Shown: in pieces, positions 33,841 to 46,170 of the stretch | How positions within the stretch are numbered: position 1 is the first letter of the stretch | Layout of the letters: every line of letters begins with the position of its first letter | Source of the DNA: Diphasiastrum complanatum | Lineage: Eukaryota > Streptophyta > Lycopodiopsida > Lycopodiales > Lycopodiaceae | Length of the DNA: 64,000 bases | NCBI GenBank assembly: GCA_029204225.1 | Contig: CM055099.1 | Coordinates: forward strand, 68,255,084-68,319,083 | Direction: 5' to 3' | The notes under the pieces: generated by a model | Told to the model about the DNA's origin: nothing | What the model saw: only the letters and a program-made list of their open reading frames with translations | Databases searched by the model: none | Program-made: the position numbers and the translations under genes

Positions 33841-34745
33841 TGAGAGCTTAGAATATCAAGTAGAAATCGAAAACCTCCTACAAGATTAGAGATGAATCTA
33901 GCCCTAATGGGTTCTATGCTGAAGGCTCAAGAACCAAAAACTTTTGATAAAGCAAAGGAGCACGAGGAGTGGCATGAAGCTATGGAAACAGAAATGGAAG
34001 GTATATCAAAAAATACGACTTGGAACTTGGTTGAGCTACCTGATGGTAAGATGCCTATCACTTGCAAATGGATATACAAGATCAAATATGGAGCTGATGG
34101 GCAACTCAACAAATACAAAGCACGGTTGGTTGCGAGAGGATTTGAACAGCAAGAAGGTATTGATTTTGAAGAAACCTTTGCACCCGTAGGTAAGATGGTA
34201 ACTATACGTTCTATCATTGCTATTTCTGCTTTCTATGGTTGGAAGATCCAGCAAATGGATGTTAAATCTGCTTTTCTTAATGGAGTGTTGGATGAAGAGG
34301 TGTACTTAGTACAACCTCAAGGATTTATTGAACTAGAGAGAGAGCACCTTGTTTGTAAGCTCAACAAAGCTATTTATGGATTGAAGCAAGCACCACGGGC
34401 GTGGTACTCTTGCGTTGATGAACACTTTAAGCGAAGGGGAATGGTAAAGAGTGATGCTGATCTTAATCTTTACATTCTAAGGCAAGATTCAGATATAGTG
34501 TTCATTGTGTTGTACGTGGATGATTTGATTATTACAGGAAATAATGAGAGCTTAATTGATGAAATCAAATCAGATCTTTCCAATGCTTTTGACATGAGCG
34601 ATCTAGGATTGATGCACTATTGTCTTGGCATTGAAGTATGGCAAAAGGAAAACATGGTCTTTCTTACACAAAGCAAATATGCATGAGATTTTCAATATAA
34701 GTTCAATATGTAGGATTGTAAGCCTTTGAGTAACTCCATATCACC
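33841..34745 (+). pseudogene. copia-C reverse transcriptase (3'-truncated)
   Basis: A long open stretch (33892-34686) has EEWHEAMETEMEGISKNTTW, CKWIYKIKYGADGQLNKYKA, QQMDVKSAFLNGVLDEEV (motif A Asp), YGLKQAPRAWY and YVDDLIITGNNE (catalytic Asp pair). After the stop at 34684-34686 the read continues as DFQYKFNM and DCKPLSNSI, then stops matching. RNase H is absent. Confidence 0.9.
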
Positions 34746-36700
34746 CCAAAAAATGTAAGGTCTCATTAATGACGTTTTGCTAAAAAGAGCATTCTCTTTG
34801 TCTCCAATTGTTGTTTAGTTGATATGTTATCTTTCTTAGCTGTAACCGAAGCTAAAACGGTGGTGTATGCTAAAACGGTGGTGTATGTGTGATTTCACTT
34901 TACTCCATGTTCACTTCTGGCATTTTATAGTTTATGCCTTTAACCCTCTTATAAATTATGGCATAAGAAAGTGTTTTTTACAATATTACAACAATGTAAG
35001 AAAAAAGAAGAATTCCAACATTTTAAAAGGTAGGAAAATGTGCATTTCACTTTATAAGTTTCAAGTTTAGCCATAAAAGATTGGTGCTTGTAAGAAATCG
35101 ACAATCCCATTTTCAAAATTGAAATTTTACCTAAGTTATGCTTCCTTACAAAAAAATATCAACTAGTTTTCGATGTGAGTCCTAGATATAAAGGTTTTGT
35201 TCAAACTTTTATTGACTTCACAAAAGTGCTATTGGGTGCTTTTAATAAAAATTTACAACCTAACACAAAACCTAATATATTTGTTATTTGTTGTGTAACA
35301 ACTTATGGACTAATAGCCTATTGGCTCTACACTAAACAGGTTAAAAAAAAACAGCTTTTTTTTTTTCTAGAAAGCTCACACTTTCTTACTTGTAGATTCC
35401 AACTTTACGTGATATCAAAATGCTTAATATGTGCATTTTGTTTAGATTCAAACTTAACAAGAATTTAAACTACTTGTATAGTCTTTAGTATTGATTGGGA
35501 GCCTAAAATGGCGTTCACCTTCTTAAAGATTCACTGTGGGCCAAGCACACAATCTACTAGAGGCTAGGGCCAAGATAATTGTTTTTAAAACCATAAGCTC
35601 AAAACATTTAATCAATAATATATTTGGAAGTAAAGATCTTTCTTTCATGTTTTTGAACATGATTAAGTCGTCCATAGGTTGCCCTTGCTTAGGAAATTGT
35701 GTGTTGAGGTTGCTTTTGGTAAAGTCGGTGAATTATAAATCGTTGAACCTCATATTATTAACTTTGAAAGTGACCTTAGCCCGATATCTTTGCATATTAT
35801 GGAATTTGAATTAGCCTCACCTATTTTTTTTTTGGCATGCTATGAAATATCAAAGTCCATAAAAAAATTTAAGTCGCTCATAAAAAAGTTGTAAAAAGAT
35901 TTGAAAGACGTCATGAATCATAAAAATGCATAAGTGTGACTAATGAAAAATGTTTCAAACATAAAAAGAGGTCTTTTGTACCATCCTTTGTGCTTTGGGA
36001 AAGATCTTTGTAGTGATCTTGACACTCGTTCAACTACCATTTAATATGACTCGGCTTAAAGGCCTCAACTGCAAAGTTCATTGAAAAGACCATTACCCAA
36101 TACCCAAAAACCTAAAGTTTAATATTTAACGAGTACCATAAACTATAACGGCATCTTTTTATGTCACTCGTTCACCCAAGTTTATCTAGGACATGTGTTG
36201 ATAGGACTGGTGAGCAGGTGACCAGTCCTATCGCGCACCTAGAAGTTTTGTCTTTTCCAAACCTGGTCACCTACAGCTTGGCGATCATTTTTATGAGTGA
36301 CATTACTTTCCATAAGTGAGGGGAAAGTTTTGTCTTTTCCACCTGGTCACCTACAGATCGGGGATCATTTTTAGGAGTGACATTACTTTCCATAAGTGAG
36401 GGGGGCAACATGGAATGGCCCTCTGAGTGTAGAGTGTAGGGTGTGAAAACCTACAAAAAATTCCTTGGTAGGTGAAGTTTTGTGAATTATAGCATTTTGG
36501 GCAGCCATCGTCTAAAGTGGGTTTGAAACTTTTGTACGAGGACTGTCCGACTTCAGACCATTTCAGACTTCAGTCTTCTTCCAGTTCAACTCTAAGCTGG
36601 TGGCTTCTGACGTCGAATCCGTCTTCTTACGCTACAGAATTCATTATTTAACCCTAAAAATGTTATTTACAACAAAAAATCTGGCGATGAATTATTAGGG
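34746..36700. other. no gene recognised; contains an 82-bp tandem duplication
   Basis: AT-rich, short frames only. Positions 36243-36324 and 36325-36404 are near-identical copies starting AAGTTTTGTCTTTTCC and ending CATAAGTGAGGGG, with a few substitutions and a 2-bp indel. Confidence 0.65.
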
Positions 36701-37300
36701 GTTTTCCTTGAAGTCACGGCTTGCTGCCACGTTGCTGTCTCGAACTGAATAAACTGTCACGCCACGGCCCCACCCGAGGGACACGCGTAAGGTGGATAGC
36801 CCGAAAGATCAACACGCGTCAGACATCCGAAAATAGTTGACTTGAATAGCATTTGTTTTGGGCCTTTTAAAACTCGTGGCTGCTTCCTATTGGCGGACGT
36901 TACGTCAGGGGAACGATTCCCCGGCCTGCAGTCTTATTTTGCGGCTTGACATGCCTGCGAGGAAGCTATCTACCACTACAGGATCAATGACGCGTCGCTT
37001 TCTCATTGGCCGTGACTCAGCGCTCACGAAAGAAACTTTAAGCCCTCTCCGGTTTTATTCAGATAAATCATATTTAAAATAAAAAAATTAGTGTAAAAAT
37101 AAATAAATTAGGGTAAAAATAATATTGGATGGCGCTTTCTCCAAAAGTCGGGACTTAAGATTAGTTATTCGGACAGTGACGGAGTGACCTCATGTTGGGC
37201 TACCCGTGGTCAGAGTAACCCGGGTTTTAACCGGGGTTTGTCGAGAGACGTTTTCGAATAGTTTCCCGACACGTGGTCCACATTGCTTCCGGAATTCGCC
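36700..37300 (+). promoter_or_regulatory. probable promoter region of the AP2/ERF gene
   Basis: This is the first GC-richer, non-repeat stretch upstream of the ERF gene. It holds several motifs of the kind found in stress-responsive plant promoters: ACACGTGG (37269-37276, ABRE/G-box core), CCGAC (37266-37270), ACACGCGT (36782-36789 and 36811-36818) and GACGCGTC (36989-36996). No TATA box or start site could be fixed. Boundaries are approximate. Confidence 0.35.
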
Positions 37301-39648
37301 ATCTGCCTTCGCAATCCAACAGTGAGAGTTAAGGGCAGAGAGCACTAATCACGCGTTAAGTGAGATTAATTACGAGTTAAACTGATTGATTAGGAGTTCA
37401 ACTGGATCAGTGCAACCCTCCGTTGGTCCTCAAATACGCCGTTGGCTGCAACGCTTTTGCTCAGAATTGTGTCGATCCGTTTTCTGTGCGCTACCGCGAG
37501 CAAATCTGCATTCCTCCTCTTCTCACCCCCACCTTTCCTTCCTCTTTCTCTTCCCTTCTATCTATGATTGCTTTGATTCTGTCTGATGTTTTGTGCCCAG
37601 CCCTGTTTTTTCTCTTCTTTTTGCGTAGCTTAGATTTTGTAGAGGTAAGGTGGGTGCGTGTGGATGAGATCGGGGCAAGCATTTCTGATGCTGGGGCGGT
37701 CTTGATCTGAAATTTGCGCAGACATTTCTTACGAACACTTGCTGGGTTTGAATGCTTGCCAGTTTCTAAATTGCAGTCTTAGCATGGTGTGTTGATTCCT
37801 TGTCCCGTGTGCTTAGCTTAAATTTAGTGGTTATTTGTGAGATTAGTACTAGTCACACAATCATCTGATGTGTATGATATCTCCGATGTTTTCAAATTTG
37901 TATGATTTAAAGTTATAGGTTAGGATCCGTGCTGCATTGCTAAAATTTGACGACAGTATGTATGGCGTCCTTTCTCTCTATTCTTAGGCTTATTCCCGTA
38001 CGCTTATGTTTCAAGAGTAGTTCAAGTACTTCAGTGTGGTTTTAGTCTTTCATGCAATAAACTCCCATGACACTCAGGTGTCTTGTTACGCTCTCTTTTT
38101 AGTCTTAAAAACTGAGATTGTTGCCATTTTCATCAAACAAACCAGGAAAATGATGTCAGAAGTTTTACTCTAGGGCATCGAGATTCTGATTTACCTTATT
38201 CGTAGACGTCTAATACCTTCATGTTGAGAAGGTTTTAAAGTTTCTTATATCAAAGACGCTTCTGCTCCAAGTTTTAGGTTGAAAGTTTCCGTACATACCT
38301 GTAGATTTAAGCATGTTCTTTGGCAGAAAATTTCTATTTATCCTCAATTAATATTTCAATTTCTCGAACAACAGACAACTATGGATTTTTCTGTAGTAGC
38401 TTTGATCTGGTTGTCCACTTCTACACAGCTTATATTTCTTAGTTATTAGTCACATATTTAGATGCTGTTAGGAAGCAAAATAGAATCTTCTGTACTGTTT
38501 GCCGGAATCAGATATCTAGCTTGAAATTAGTAGTAGCAAAAATAGTTCGAGGTAACAAGGGACTATAAATCCAGCAACATATGTATCTTTACTTAGTTGC
38601 ACCTTTTCTTTCCAGGTATCGAATTGTCCTGTGATACGTCGGGACAGGTATTTAGGAGCTACTGTAAGGAGAGGTCCTTTTTATGTTAACCTCTCTTTTC
38701 TGATAAATTGAAGTAATATACCTTTCTTGAGATTAGCACCAACATAATCAAGATTTTTTGCATTAGATTTAGGAGATCGGGCCTGTTTCCAGTTTACATT
38801 CTTATCCTCTTTGGCCTGTTCAAAACTACTACAGCTAGTAGATACAGCATGTTTTCTTTACGTATTCAAACACTCACGACGATTTCTTTACTGTGGATAT
38901 AAGTCTACTGGGTACTTCATTTCCAATTCCGTATAAACATCATTGGTAGTAGACAATCTTATCTAAAAGCTCGTTCGCAGCAAATTGCTTGCCCAGATCT
39001 CATTTGTGGTCTGGTTGGCATTCGTAGGTTTCTTGTGTTTTAGCATTACTGGTGCAGTACCAGAATTTCTATGTTATTGCAACGTTTGCTACTTATTTTT
39101 ATTCTTTGACTTGTAACTACCTTAATCTTTGTTTCATTTTATTTCATCAGAAGTTTGTATATCCTTTGCTTTGCTGAGTTTTTCGAGAAGAGTTTTCATT
39201 AGGTTTGAAGTATCGTTCTTCTGATTGGTCTGGTTGTTGAGGGCTAAACCACCAGTACCAAGGTTATAGATTTTTGTGGTGTTCATTGAAACATATCTCC
39301 CCGGCCTCTCTTCCCTTTCCCTATCCTCATCTCAAATTATATATGATGGATTTGCTCCGTGGCTAGTTGTTTCTATTTCATGATATCAGTCATAGACGAG
39401 CACGAAAGCGCGCACATATACAATTTCAGTTTACGATCTATTCTTTGTTGGCTGTTTTTTTACAAACATAGTACAAAAAGCTTAGACGTAGTATCTTAAT
39501 CTTAGAAGGCCATTTATGATAGTTAGAATATGAAACTGTGAACGGTGCAAAGTTGTTTTTAGGAAGCTTTGCATTGCTTTAGTTAGACATATAGAGATCT
39601 GTGTCAATAGTAAGGAATTTGAGCTCAAAATTTTGAGTCACTATATAT
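37300..39648 (+). other. 5' UTR with probable leader intron of the AP2/ERF gene
   Basis: A donor-like AGAG|GTAAGG occurs at 37644/37645 and acceptor-like TTTTTAG ends at 39562, about 90 bp before the ATG. An intron of about 1.9 kb in the leader would explain the long non-coding gap between the promoter-like region and the CDS. It has no retroelement motif and is T-rich like plant introns. Exon limits are inferred. Confidence 0.4.
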
Positions 39649-41298
39649 ATGGAAAAGCAACAAAGTTCACATTACAGTCACTTGCCAGTCAAAGAACAGG
39701 GCATGTCGAGTGTTCGCGTTTGTATGCTTCCTCAAGGAGGCTCTCCTATACATGGCAATGGTGTTGATCGTGCAAAGGCTTTGAAATCCTCAAATGATTT
39801 TGATCCACTAGCAACGTTTGACCATATAGAAAGTCCTGATTCCACGTGTAGTTCTGTCTCATCTCATGGAGATCCAAACCTTTGTGATAATCCAAGCAAG
39901 AATATGGATATGAAAATACAGATTGAAAATGAGCGAGCTAATTCCAGCCTAAATGCAAGTTCTAGTACCCTTCATTCCAACGTTCCTTCTAACATTCTCT
40001 CTAGGTTACCTCCAATACAGGGTTTGTCAACTCCACCCAACAGAGGTCCTGACTTGCTGAAATATTATGACCTTCAAGCGAACGTGCTCCCATGGAATCC
40101 ACAATCGGCAGGGAGCGAGAGGTTCATCCTTTTGACAGATCCTGGGGTTCCCAGCCAGTATCAGCTCGCAATACCTGTTTGCAATGTGCCTATGGTCTCT
40201 GTGGAAAATTGGCAACACAATACTGAGCAATTTCTAAATATGCAAGCACAGTTTCAGCCGGCGCAGCAGTCAGAGCAATTGCAAACTGGCCAAGAGCAAA
40301 ACTATTATCATATGCAACAACTACGATTTCGACAACAAATAGAAGCTCATCAACGGCAGCAACAGCTTAAGCACTGGAGTGAAACCTTAAATTTGAGCCC
40401 TAGAGGAGAGGCACTAAAACAGATCCAGAAACAGGACCGAAGGCAGGGCGTCCGTTCTTCTAAATTGTACAGAGGAGTAAGACAAAGGCACTGGGGGAAG
40501 TGGGTGGCAGAAATTCGACTTCCTCGCAATCGAACTAGGCTCTGGCTGGGCACATTTGATACTGCAGAAGCAGCGGCCTTAGCTTATGATAAAGCTGCTT
40601 ACAGGTTAAGGGGGGAGTACGCTCGTCTCAACTTTCCTCAAATCCATCATTATTATCGAGCCCAGCAGGGAGCCGGCTCGGAGGGAGACTTGCCTGACAC
40701 ACGGTTTCAATTTGCAGGCTTCCATGAAGGAGCTTTCCGGTCTACTTTAGAGGCAAAATTGCAAGCTATCTCTGAGCAAATGGCTCAATCAAGAAAAGAG
40801 TGCTCTTTAAGCGACAATATTCAGTTGTGCAATCAGGGCAGGTGCCCTAAGCAACAAAAATTAAATCAGGGCTGGTCCGGAATTAGTCAGAAATCAGCTG
40901 TAGAAATATTGCAACCTGATGATTCTATTGCACAGGATAGCAGTACACGTGAAATGAGTTATAAATACTTGACATCTTTTTCTGATTCTCCTTCGGAGAA
41001 TTTTGCTGGCACTGGATATGCAAGTGCTCCTTGTATTTCTCCAACTGGCACTGCTGAACAAGCTGCAAATGCTACATTTCAGACTAATGCCACTCAGAAT
41101 GCAAAGTTTTCCCTGGGGTTACTGGCGGAGGAGCCTACAGATTCATCTCTAATTGTTGAGAACAATACAGCCTCAAGTAATGTTCCAGCCTCTCCAGGAA
41201 AGATGTGGGCTGACTTTGACGAAATCTTCTTTAACAGCATGCCAAACTTTGAAGCAGATATGACATGGGATGTGCTTAAATTGTCTGCAAGCTCTTAG
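39649..41298 (+). CDS. AP2/ERF transcription factor, DREB A-6 (RAP2.4-like) type
   Basis: ATG (39649) to TAG (41296-41298), 549 aa, single exon. The AP2 domain spans residues 273-330: [20 protein letters not shown], then [20 protein letters not shown], ending [10 protein letters not shown]. Val after GKW and the RQRHWGKWV start mark the DREB A-6/group I branch (RAP2.4, WIND1) rather than ERF types, which have Ala there. This fold binds GCC/DRE elements in nuclear promoters. The N-terminus is long, Ser/Asn-rich then Gln-rich (about 185-240). A basic stretch [16 protein letters not shown] precedes the domain and may serve nuclear import. The C-terminus is acidic ([20 protein letters not shown]), typical of activation tails. 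At 549 aa it is longer than angiosperm RAP2.4 proteins of roughly 330-400 aa. No defects were seen. Confidence 0.95.
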   Translation: MEKQQSSHYSHLPVKEQGMSSVRVCMLPQGGSPIHGNGVDRAKALKSSNDFDPLATFDHIESPDSTCSSVSSHGDPNLCDNPSKNMDMKIQIENERANSSLNASSSTLHSNVPSNILSRLPPIQGLSTPPNRGPDLLKYYDLQANVLPWNPQSAGSERFILLTDPGVPSQYQLAIPVCNVPMVSVENWQHNTEQFLNMQAQFQPAQQSEQLQTGQEQNYYHMQQLRFRQQIEAHQRQQQLKHWSETLNLSPRGEALKQIQKQDRRQGVRSSKLYRGVRQRHWGKWVAEIRLPRNRTRLWLGTFDTAEAAALAYDKAAYRLRGEYARLNFPQIHHYYRAQQGAGSEGDLPDTRFQFAGFHEGAFRSTLEAKLQAISEQMAQSRKECSLSDNIQLCNQGRCPKQQKLNQGWSGISQKSAVEILQPDDSIAQDSSTREMSYKYLTSFSDSPSENFAGTGYASAPCISPTGTAEQAANATFQTNATQNAKFSLGLLAEEPTDSSLIVENNTASSNVPASPGKMWADFDEIFFNSMPNFEADMTWDVLKLSASS

Positions 41299-41900
41299 TG
41301 CGTCAGTGCGGGTCTGGAGCAGACCGTTGATAGCTTGAAGGCTGAAGCTACCCATTATGTGGAAGAATATATGAATGAATTGAGAAGTTACTTATTGTTC
41401 AGCTAAGAGGCAGCTAGGCTCCTCTGATGTTGCTTCTCAGACCGTTAATAGCTTGAAGGCTGGAGCAATCCATATTAATGTGGAAGAATATATGAAAGAA
41501 TTGAGAAGTTACTTTTTGTTCAGTTAAGAGGCGGCTAGGCTCCTCAGATGTTGCAATTTTGGGTCAACTTCTGGGCTATGCTGGCAATGCACCAAAGTGC
41601 TAGAATATGGCTGCTCATTATTTTGAGCAAGTTATCAGATAAAAGGAAGAAATCTTAGAGCCTGATAAGTCATGTCAGATGCTGACTTTTGTTGTCTGCC
41701 TCTTAATCATTCAGGTTCCAGAGTAGAGGGTATGATTTTCTATTTTACTTGCTAAGGAGAAATCATACAAAGGAGAAATCACACAAAGGATAAGGCCTGT
41801 TTGAAATGGGCTTCCCTATGTAATGTAAATAGCAGTTTGTTGCTAGCTTGTAAAAATCTGGACCTCCACGTCTTGAAGTGATGTCCAAAAGCTCTAGAAA
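41299..41900 (+). other. 3' UTR of the AP2/ERF gene with a tandem duplication (41320-41432, 41438-41554)
   Basis: Downstream of the stop a segment of about 115 bp is present twice, each starting with (C)AGACCGTTRATAGCTTGAAGG and ending CTAGGCTCCTC(T/A)GATGTTGC, offset 118 bp. Copies differ by several substitutions and a few-base indel. If the transcript extends past 41554, the messenger carries both copies. The polyadenylation site was not placed. Confidence 0.7.
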
Positions 41901-44084
41901 TATGTCTGATGAGCCTTTCTTTTAGTCAATGGCTTCATCACTTTTTCAGCATAGGTGATTTTTATGTGAAGACAATGTCTTCATTAGTCCTTGCAACTTA
42001 ATTTGGTGCTAGGTCATGGAAGAAATATTTATTTTGTATTGGCGAGAATCAGCTTGTCGAGTGTGGGAAGTTTTGGATAAGTTTTAAGTAATCCATCTGA
42101 TCGTGTATTTTTGAAGATTTTTATGTCAATCTGCATTCATTTATGAAAGAAACAACTGGCTGCTGGTTTGTGAGCTTTTCATATTATTGGAAATGTACAT
42201 ATTTCTCTTTGTTATAACGATTCGAGATTATGAGAAATTCGATTCAGAGTGGTTAAGGAGATAGGAGATAGGCCAACTACATCTCTAGCTAAATGCCAAT
42301 CTCATCTTCTCACATTAGGAAGTCCTAGCATTAAACATATTTAACAACACATACGAAATGTTTGACTCGTCAATTTACATTTGTGTTTATCCCCTTAGGT
42401 AACTTAATGACAAAATAGCATATGACTACCACAACGTTTCAGCACCATATCATCGGCTACAAAATGAAAATTAACCATACTCATGGTGTAACAAGAACAT
42501 TATTACTCATCTTCAAGAAAAATGGAAACTTTAATTTTTTTTAACAAATGAATCATAGTGTGGACATACATGACCAAAAAACACTACTCATTCATAGAGA
42601 TATTGCTTTTCTTTTCTATCGTAACATCATAATGCTATAATAATTTGCATACACTAAAGCAATGATACTTGTCCATCAAAAGAGTTGATGATTTCTTTAC
42701 ATTAGCATCCATGGCCAAATTTTTAAAACATAACATGCTCTTCCTCACTTGTTGTCACCTCGTCCAAAATTTTTTCCCTTTCTCTCTCATATGCTACAAT
42801 TCTCTCTTCCAACAAGTTCACTATTTATGCTATCAATTTGGATTTCTTTCGCTCCTTTACATTTTACATCTTGCTAAGCCCAATCTTCCACACATTTATC
42901 CTCACACTAAATGTGGCTTGAAGGTCCATAAAGTATCATGGAAACGGGCAAGTCAATCCATTACAAAAAATGTGTATATTCAAATCTACCATGAATCAAT
43001 GATTCAAATTGAGTTTAGGGACCACCATTACCTAGAGCATAATAATAATATCTCATTATTTTCTACAAATTTTTGGTTGTACTTTTTAGCCCATAAAATA
43101 ATAAGTTCTCATGTGAACGGAATCCTAAAAATACTTTATTCTCAAGGATGGAATTTTGAAAATACATATGCCTCATGAATGAAATCTTCGAAATACATAA
43201 CTCTCATGGTTGGAATGATCCTCATGGATGAAATCATTAACAAAATCTTGAAAATGTGGGAACTTCATTAATGATGATCTACAAAAAAAAATTGCACAGT
43301 CACTCTTTACTTGTATAGTTTTTATTTTTGAACAAATTTTGAAACTTGATGGGTCGAATCAAATCGACCTTGGGTCAAATCAAATCAGATTGAAGTTTTA
43401 ATCGATCCTTGGCCCAAAGACGGGTCAAACTGAATCAAAGACTAAATCAATCTTTTGGGTTTAATTAGAATTCGACCCCACTGACTTTGATCCTACATCT
43501 ATCTCGTTAGTATATCAACATTTTGTTTTTATTTACGTCATGATTGTTTAAGCCTTAAAACCAGTCTATCATGATTTACAGTCGTTAAAAATATTCAACC
43601 ATCTTGTAAATACATTGTCTAGGATTTACGCTTGAGACTACAAGTGATAAGATAGTAAGTCGCGAGTTCATAATATTCATCATGAATATTTTGTGATAGT
43701 AGTGCACGACCATTAGAATAATTTTCTATGCACTTTTGTACATAATCCGATTTTGTTTTGTAGTCTCTATATCTATGACTATTTTCATTTGAATGTCCTA
43801 TCATTCTAGTTTATATAATTTATGATATGTTTTCCAGAGTCTACCACTTCTTGGAAGGCATAGTTCTTAGTGATTTTGCATTGATCCATGCATAAGATAG
43901 ATATTGATCATTTGATTCCACATTTGCTATCTTTTATTCTCTTTGATGAACAATATTTGCATGTATCTGATGGTTAAAGATATTATGTTAGTCTATGACA
44001 CCTCAATTATCTTTGATTATCAGTTATAATTCTAACAACTTGTAGCATTGTTCACATGTTATTGTTGATTCTGATTTTTTGAAA
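41901..44084. other. no gene recognised
   Basis: AT-rich intergenic sequence. The longest frame (42669-43178, 169 codons) is rich in Phe, Leu, His and Tyr with no domain and looks like chance. A run of GGGTCAAATCAAATCR-type words occurs at about 43345-43430. Confidence 0.6.
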
Positions 44085-44335
44085 TTATCTAACAATTGGT
44101 ATTAGAGCAGGTCTGATGTGATTATGAATTAACAAATATTAAGTTCTGATTTCTAACAAGTTTTACGGTTGTTCAAATACTTCATTCAAATAGAACCTAG
44201 TCAAGATGTTTCTCTGATTCAAGAGAAATTTGATGGACTAAACTTCCATATGTGGAGGTTTAAAGTGAGGATACTACAAAGAATCTTACTGGAAGATTTT
44301 GCATGTCCATTACCCTCAAATAATACGGAGTACTA
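44085..44335 (+). mobile_element. copia fragment: primer-binding site and gag N-terminus
   Basis: TGGTATTAGAGC lies at 44098-44109. A frame then encodes EKFDGLNFHMWRFKVRIL, the gag N-terminal motif of copia elements, and ends at a stop near 44335 where a gypsy fragment on the other strand begins. Confidence 0.65.
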
Positions 44336-44623
44336 AACTGATGAATATCAAAAAAGTCTTCTAATAGAAACTTTATTGTTTCATTGACAAACTGCGTTCC
44401 ACGATCACTCACGATCTCAACAAGACACCCAAATCTGATAATGATATTCTCATATAAAAATTTAGTCGTAGTCTTTGCATCAGCAATACGAACTGCTCTT
44501 GCTTCAACCCACTTGGTCATATAATCTGTCGCTACGATAATGTATCTAGCTTGAGTACCTCTTGCCACAGGATGAATAGGACCAACATAATCAAGTCCCC
44601 AATTTTTAGACGATACTTGTCCC
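44336..44623 (-). pseudogene. Ty3/gypsy integrase core fragment
   Basis: The minus-strand frame has WGLDYVGPIHPVARGTQARY (first catalytic Asp), ATDYMTKWVEARAV, then SDRGTQFVNETIKFLL (second Asp) and FSTPYY. This is a gypsy integrase core without the catalytic Glu region. It is wedged between two copia fragments. Confidence 0.8.
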
Positions 44624-45349
44624 TGAAGAAACAAAACATTTCTGTTTCCAAAGCTTTGCTAGCTTTCAACCCTCAGTTTGACGAAAAGACACGAAGCAAA
44701 AATGTTCGCAAACAATCTGACGAAAAGACATGAACATGAAATGTTCACGAAAGAAAAGTGTTCCTGATACAACAGGAGAAAGTCAGATGACGCGAAAGTC
44801 AAACGACTCGAAGCGACACAAAAATCTTCACGACACTTTTTGACCTTCACGCTCCAAAGGATTAAGAAGATCATGCAAGTACCATGAAGTACAAAGATCC
44901 TGATCTGATATGATGACGTCAGCAGAAGAGCGTTAGGACGTGCCTAACCCACATCTCTTGTAATCCATGATTAGTTATAGATTGTTTAAACTATCTAATC
45001 AGATATGCTACTCTGAATGTATGCAATTACTAGATGTATAAGATACATACAATAGCAGATAGAAAATATACAGAATAGAAGTCCGCCTGTGAGCGAGACA
45101 ATTTTGTAAGCAGCATCCACAAAGATCCAAGAAGTCCACTAGTAAGCGAGACGCTACTCGTGAGAGAACACTATTTTCTCTCACGCCAATGCGCTGTGTG
45201 GATCTGTCATACAATGCTCAAAATCAAGAGGAACAATAGATGATACTGTAGTTATTATGCACATATCACTCTCAATTTTGTCTGATCTTGAATGAATTAC
45301 TATCTGTGTGTATCTCATTCACTTGTTTTATCAATTCTGCACATTGGTT

Positions 45350-46170
45350 CAGCTTGTACATTCTAACATCTTTGGACCTTTCAACGTGATCTCAGTAGGA
45401 GGCTCAAAGTATTATATAACCTTTATTGATGATCACAATAAATTTTTCAGAGTCTACTTTCTTCACAATTTCTTCAGAAGCATTTGACAAGTTCACAAAG
45501 TATGTGAATTGGGCAGAAAGATGCACAGGAAGTAAGGTGAAGCAGATCAAAATAGATCGAGGTGGAGAATACATCTCAAATCGATTCATTGACTTCTGCA
45601 ATGATCGTGAAATCATTCAGAACAGACTCTAATGGAAGCTGCCAGGTGCATGATGGCCTATTCAAAGGCTCCGAGAGTGTTGTGGGCTGAAGCAGTAGCT
45701 ACAGCTGCTTACATTCAGAACAGGACAAGAAAATTTGGTGTTTTTCACATGACACCACACGAATTCTGGTGGGATAGAAAATCCAATCTGACTCACATCC
45801 GAACCTTTGGCTATGCAGCTTATGCACATGTTTCTGATAAGCTTCGAAAGAAGCTTGATGAGAAAGGAGAACAAGGATATCTTGTAGGATATGACAATCA
45901 TTCGTCATACTACAGAGTCTATATGCCAAAGACAAACACAGTGAAGACAGTCAGAGATGTCAAATTTGATGAGAGCAGAACAATGACCAATGATGATCCT
46001 ATCAATTATGAAGTCTTTGGAAGACTATACTATGACCTACCAACTGTGACAGAGAAAGCAGAGGACGAACACTCAGACAAAGATGTTCGAGTCGCACCTC
46101 ATTCGAGTGACGAATCAGACAAAGAAAGATTCGCAAGCCAGCCTACTGCTACAATACTTGTAAACTGAAA
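45350..46170 (+). pseudogene. copia-A copy 3 integrase
   Basis: Pieces in changing frames: FGPFNVISVGGSKYYITFID; SEAFDKFTKYVNWAERCT; KQIKIDRGGEYISNRFIDF (D-x-G-G-E-Y); a gap where the catalytic Glu segment should be (about 45630); then ARCMMAYSKAPRVLWAEAVA, ATAAYIQNRTRKFG and GYLVGYDNHSSYYRVYMPK. The 178-codon frame 45632-46168 ends in an acidic linker. It lacks a complete catalytic triad. Confidence 0.85.

Larger units (their letters stand above)
30572..34745 (+). mobile_element. copia-C: Ty1/copia element, plus strand, 3' end missing
   Basis: 5' LTR (30572-30831), primer-binding site (30832-30843), repeat-bearing leader, gag, CCHC, protease, integrase and RT follow in canonical order. Homology ends near 34745, before RNase H, and no 3' LTR is seen. 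At least eight in-frame stops interrupt gag-pol. Several of them are at codons where the family has Arg or Trp. Confidence 0.9.

Noticed and set aside
37386-37710. Overlapping frames in the proposed ERF leader
   Set aside because: They do not begin with ATG and have no domain; they cover the likely 5' UTR and the start of its intron.
42669-43178. 169-codon open frame between the ERF gene and the copia fragments
   Set aside because: Phe/Leu/His/Tyr-rich composition typical of chance frames in AT-rich DNA, no domain, no splice or promoter context.
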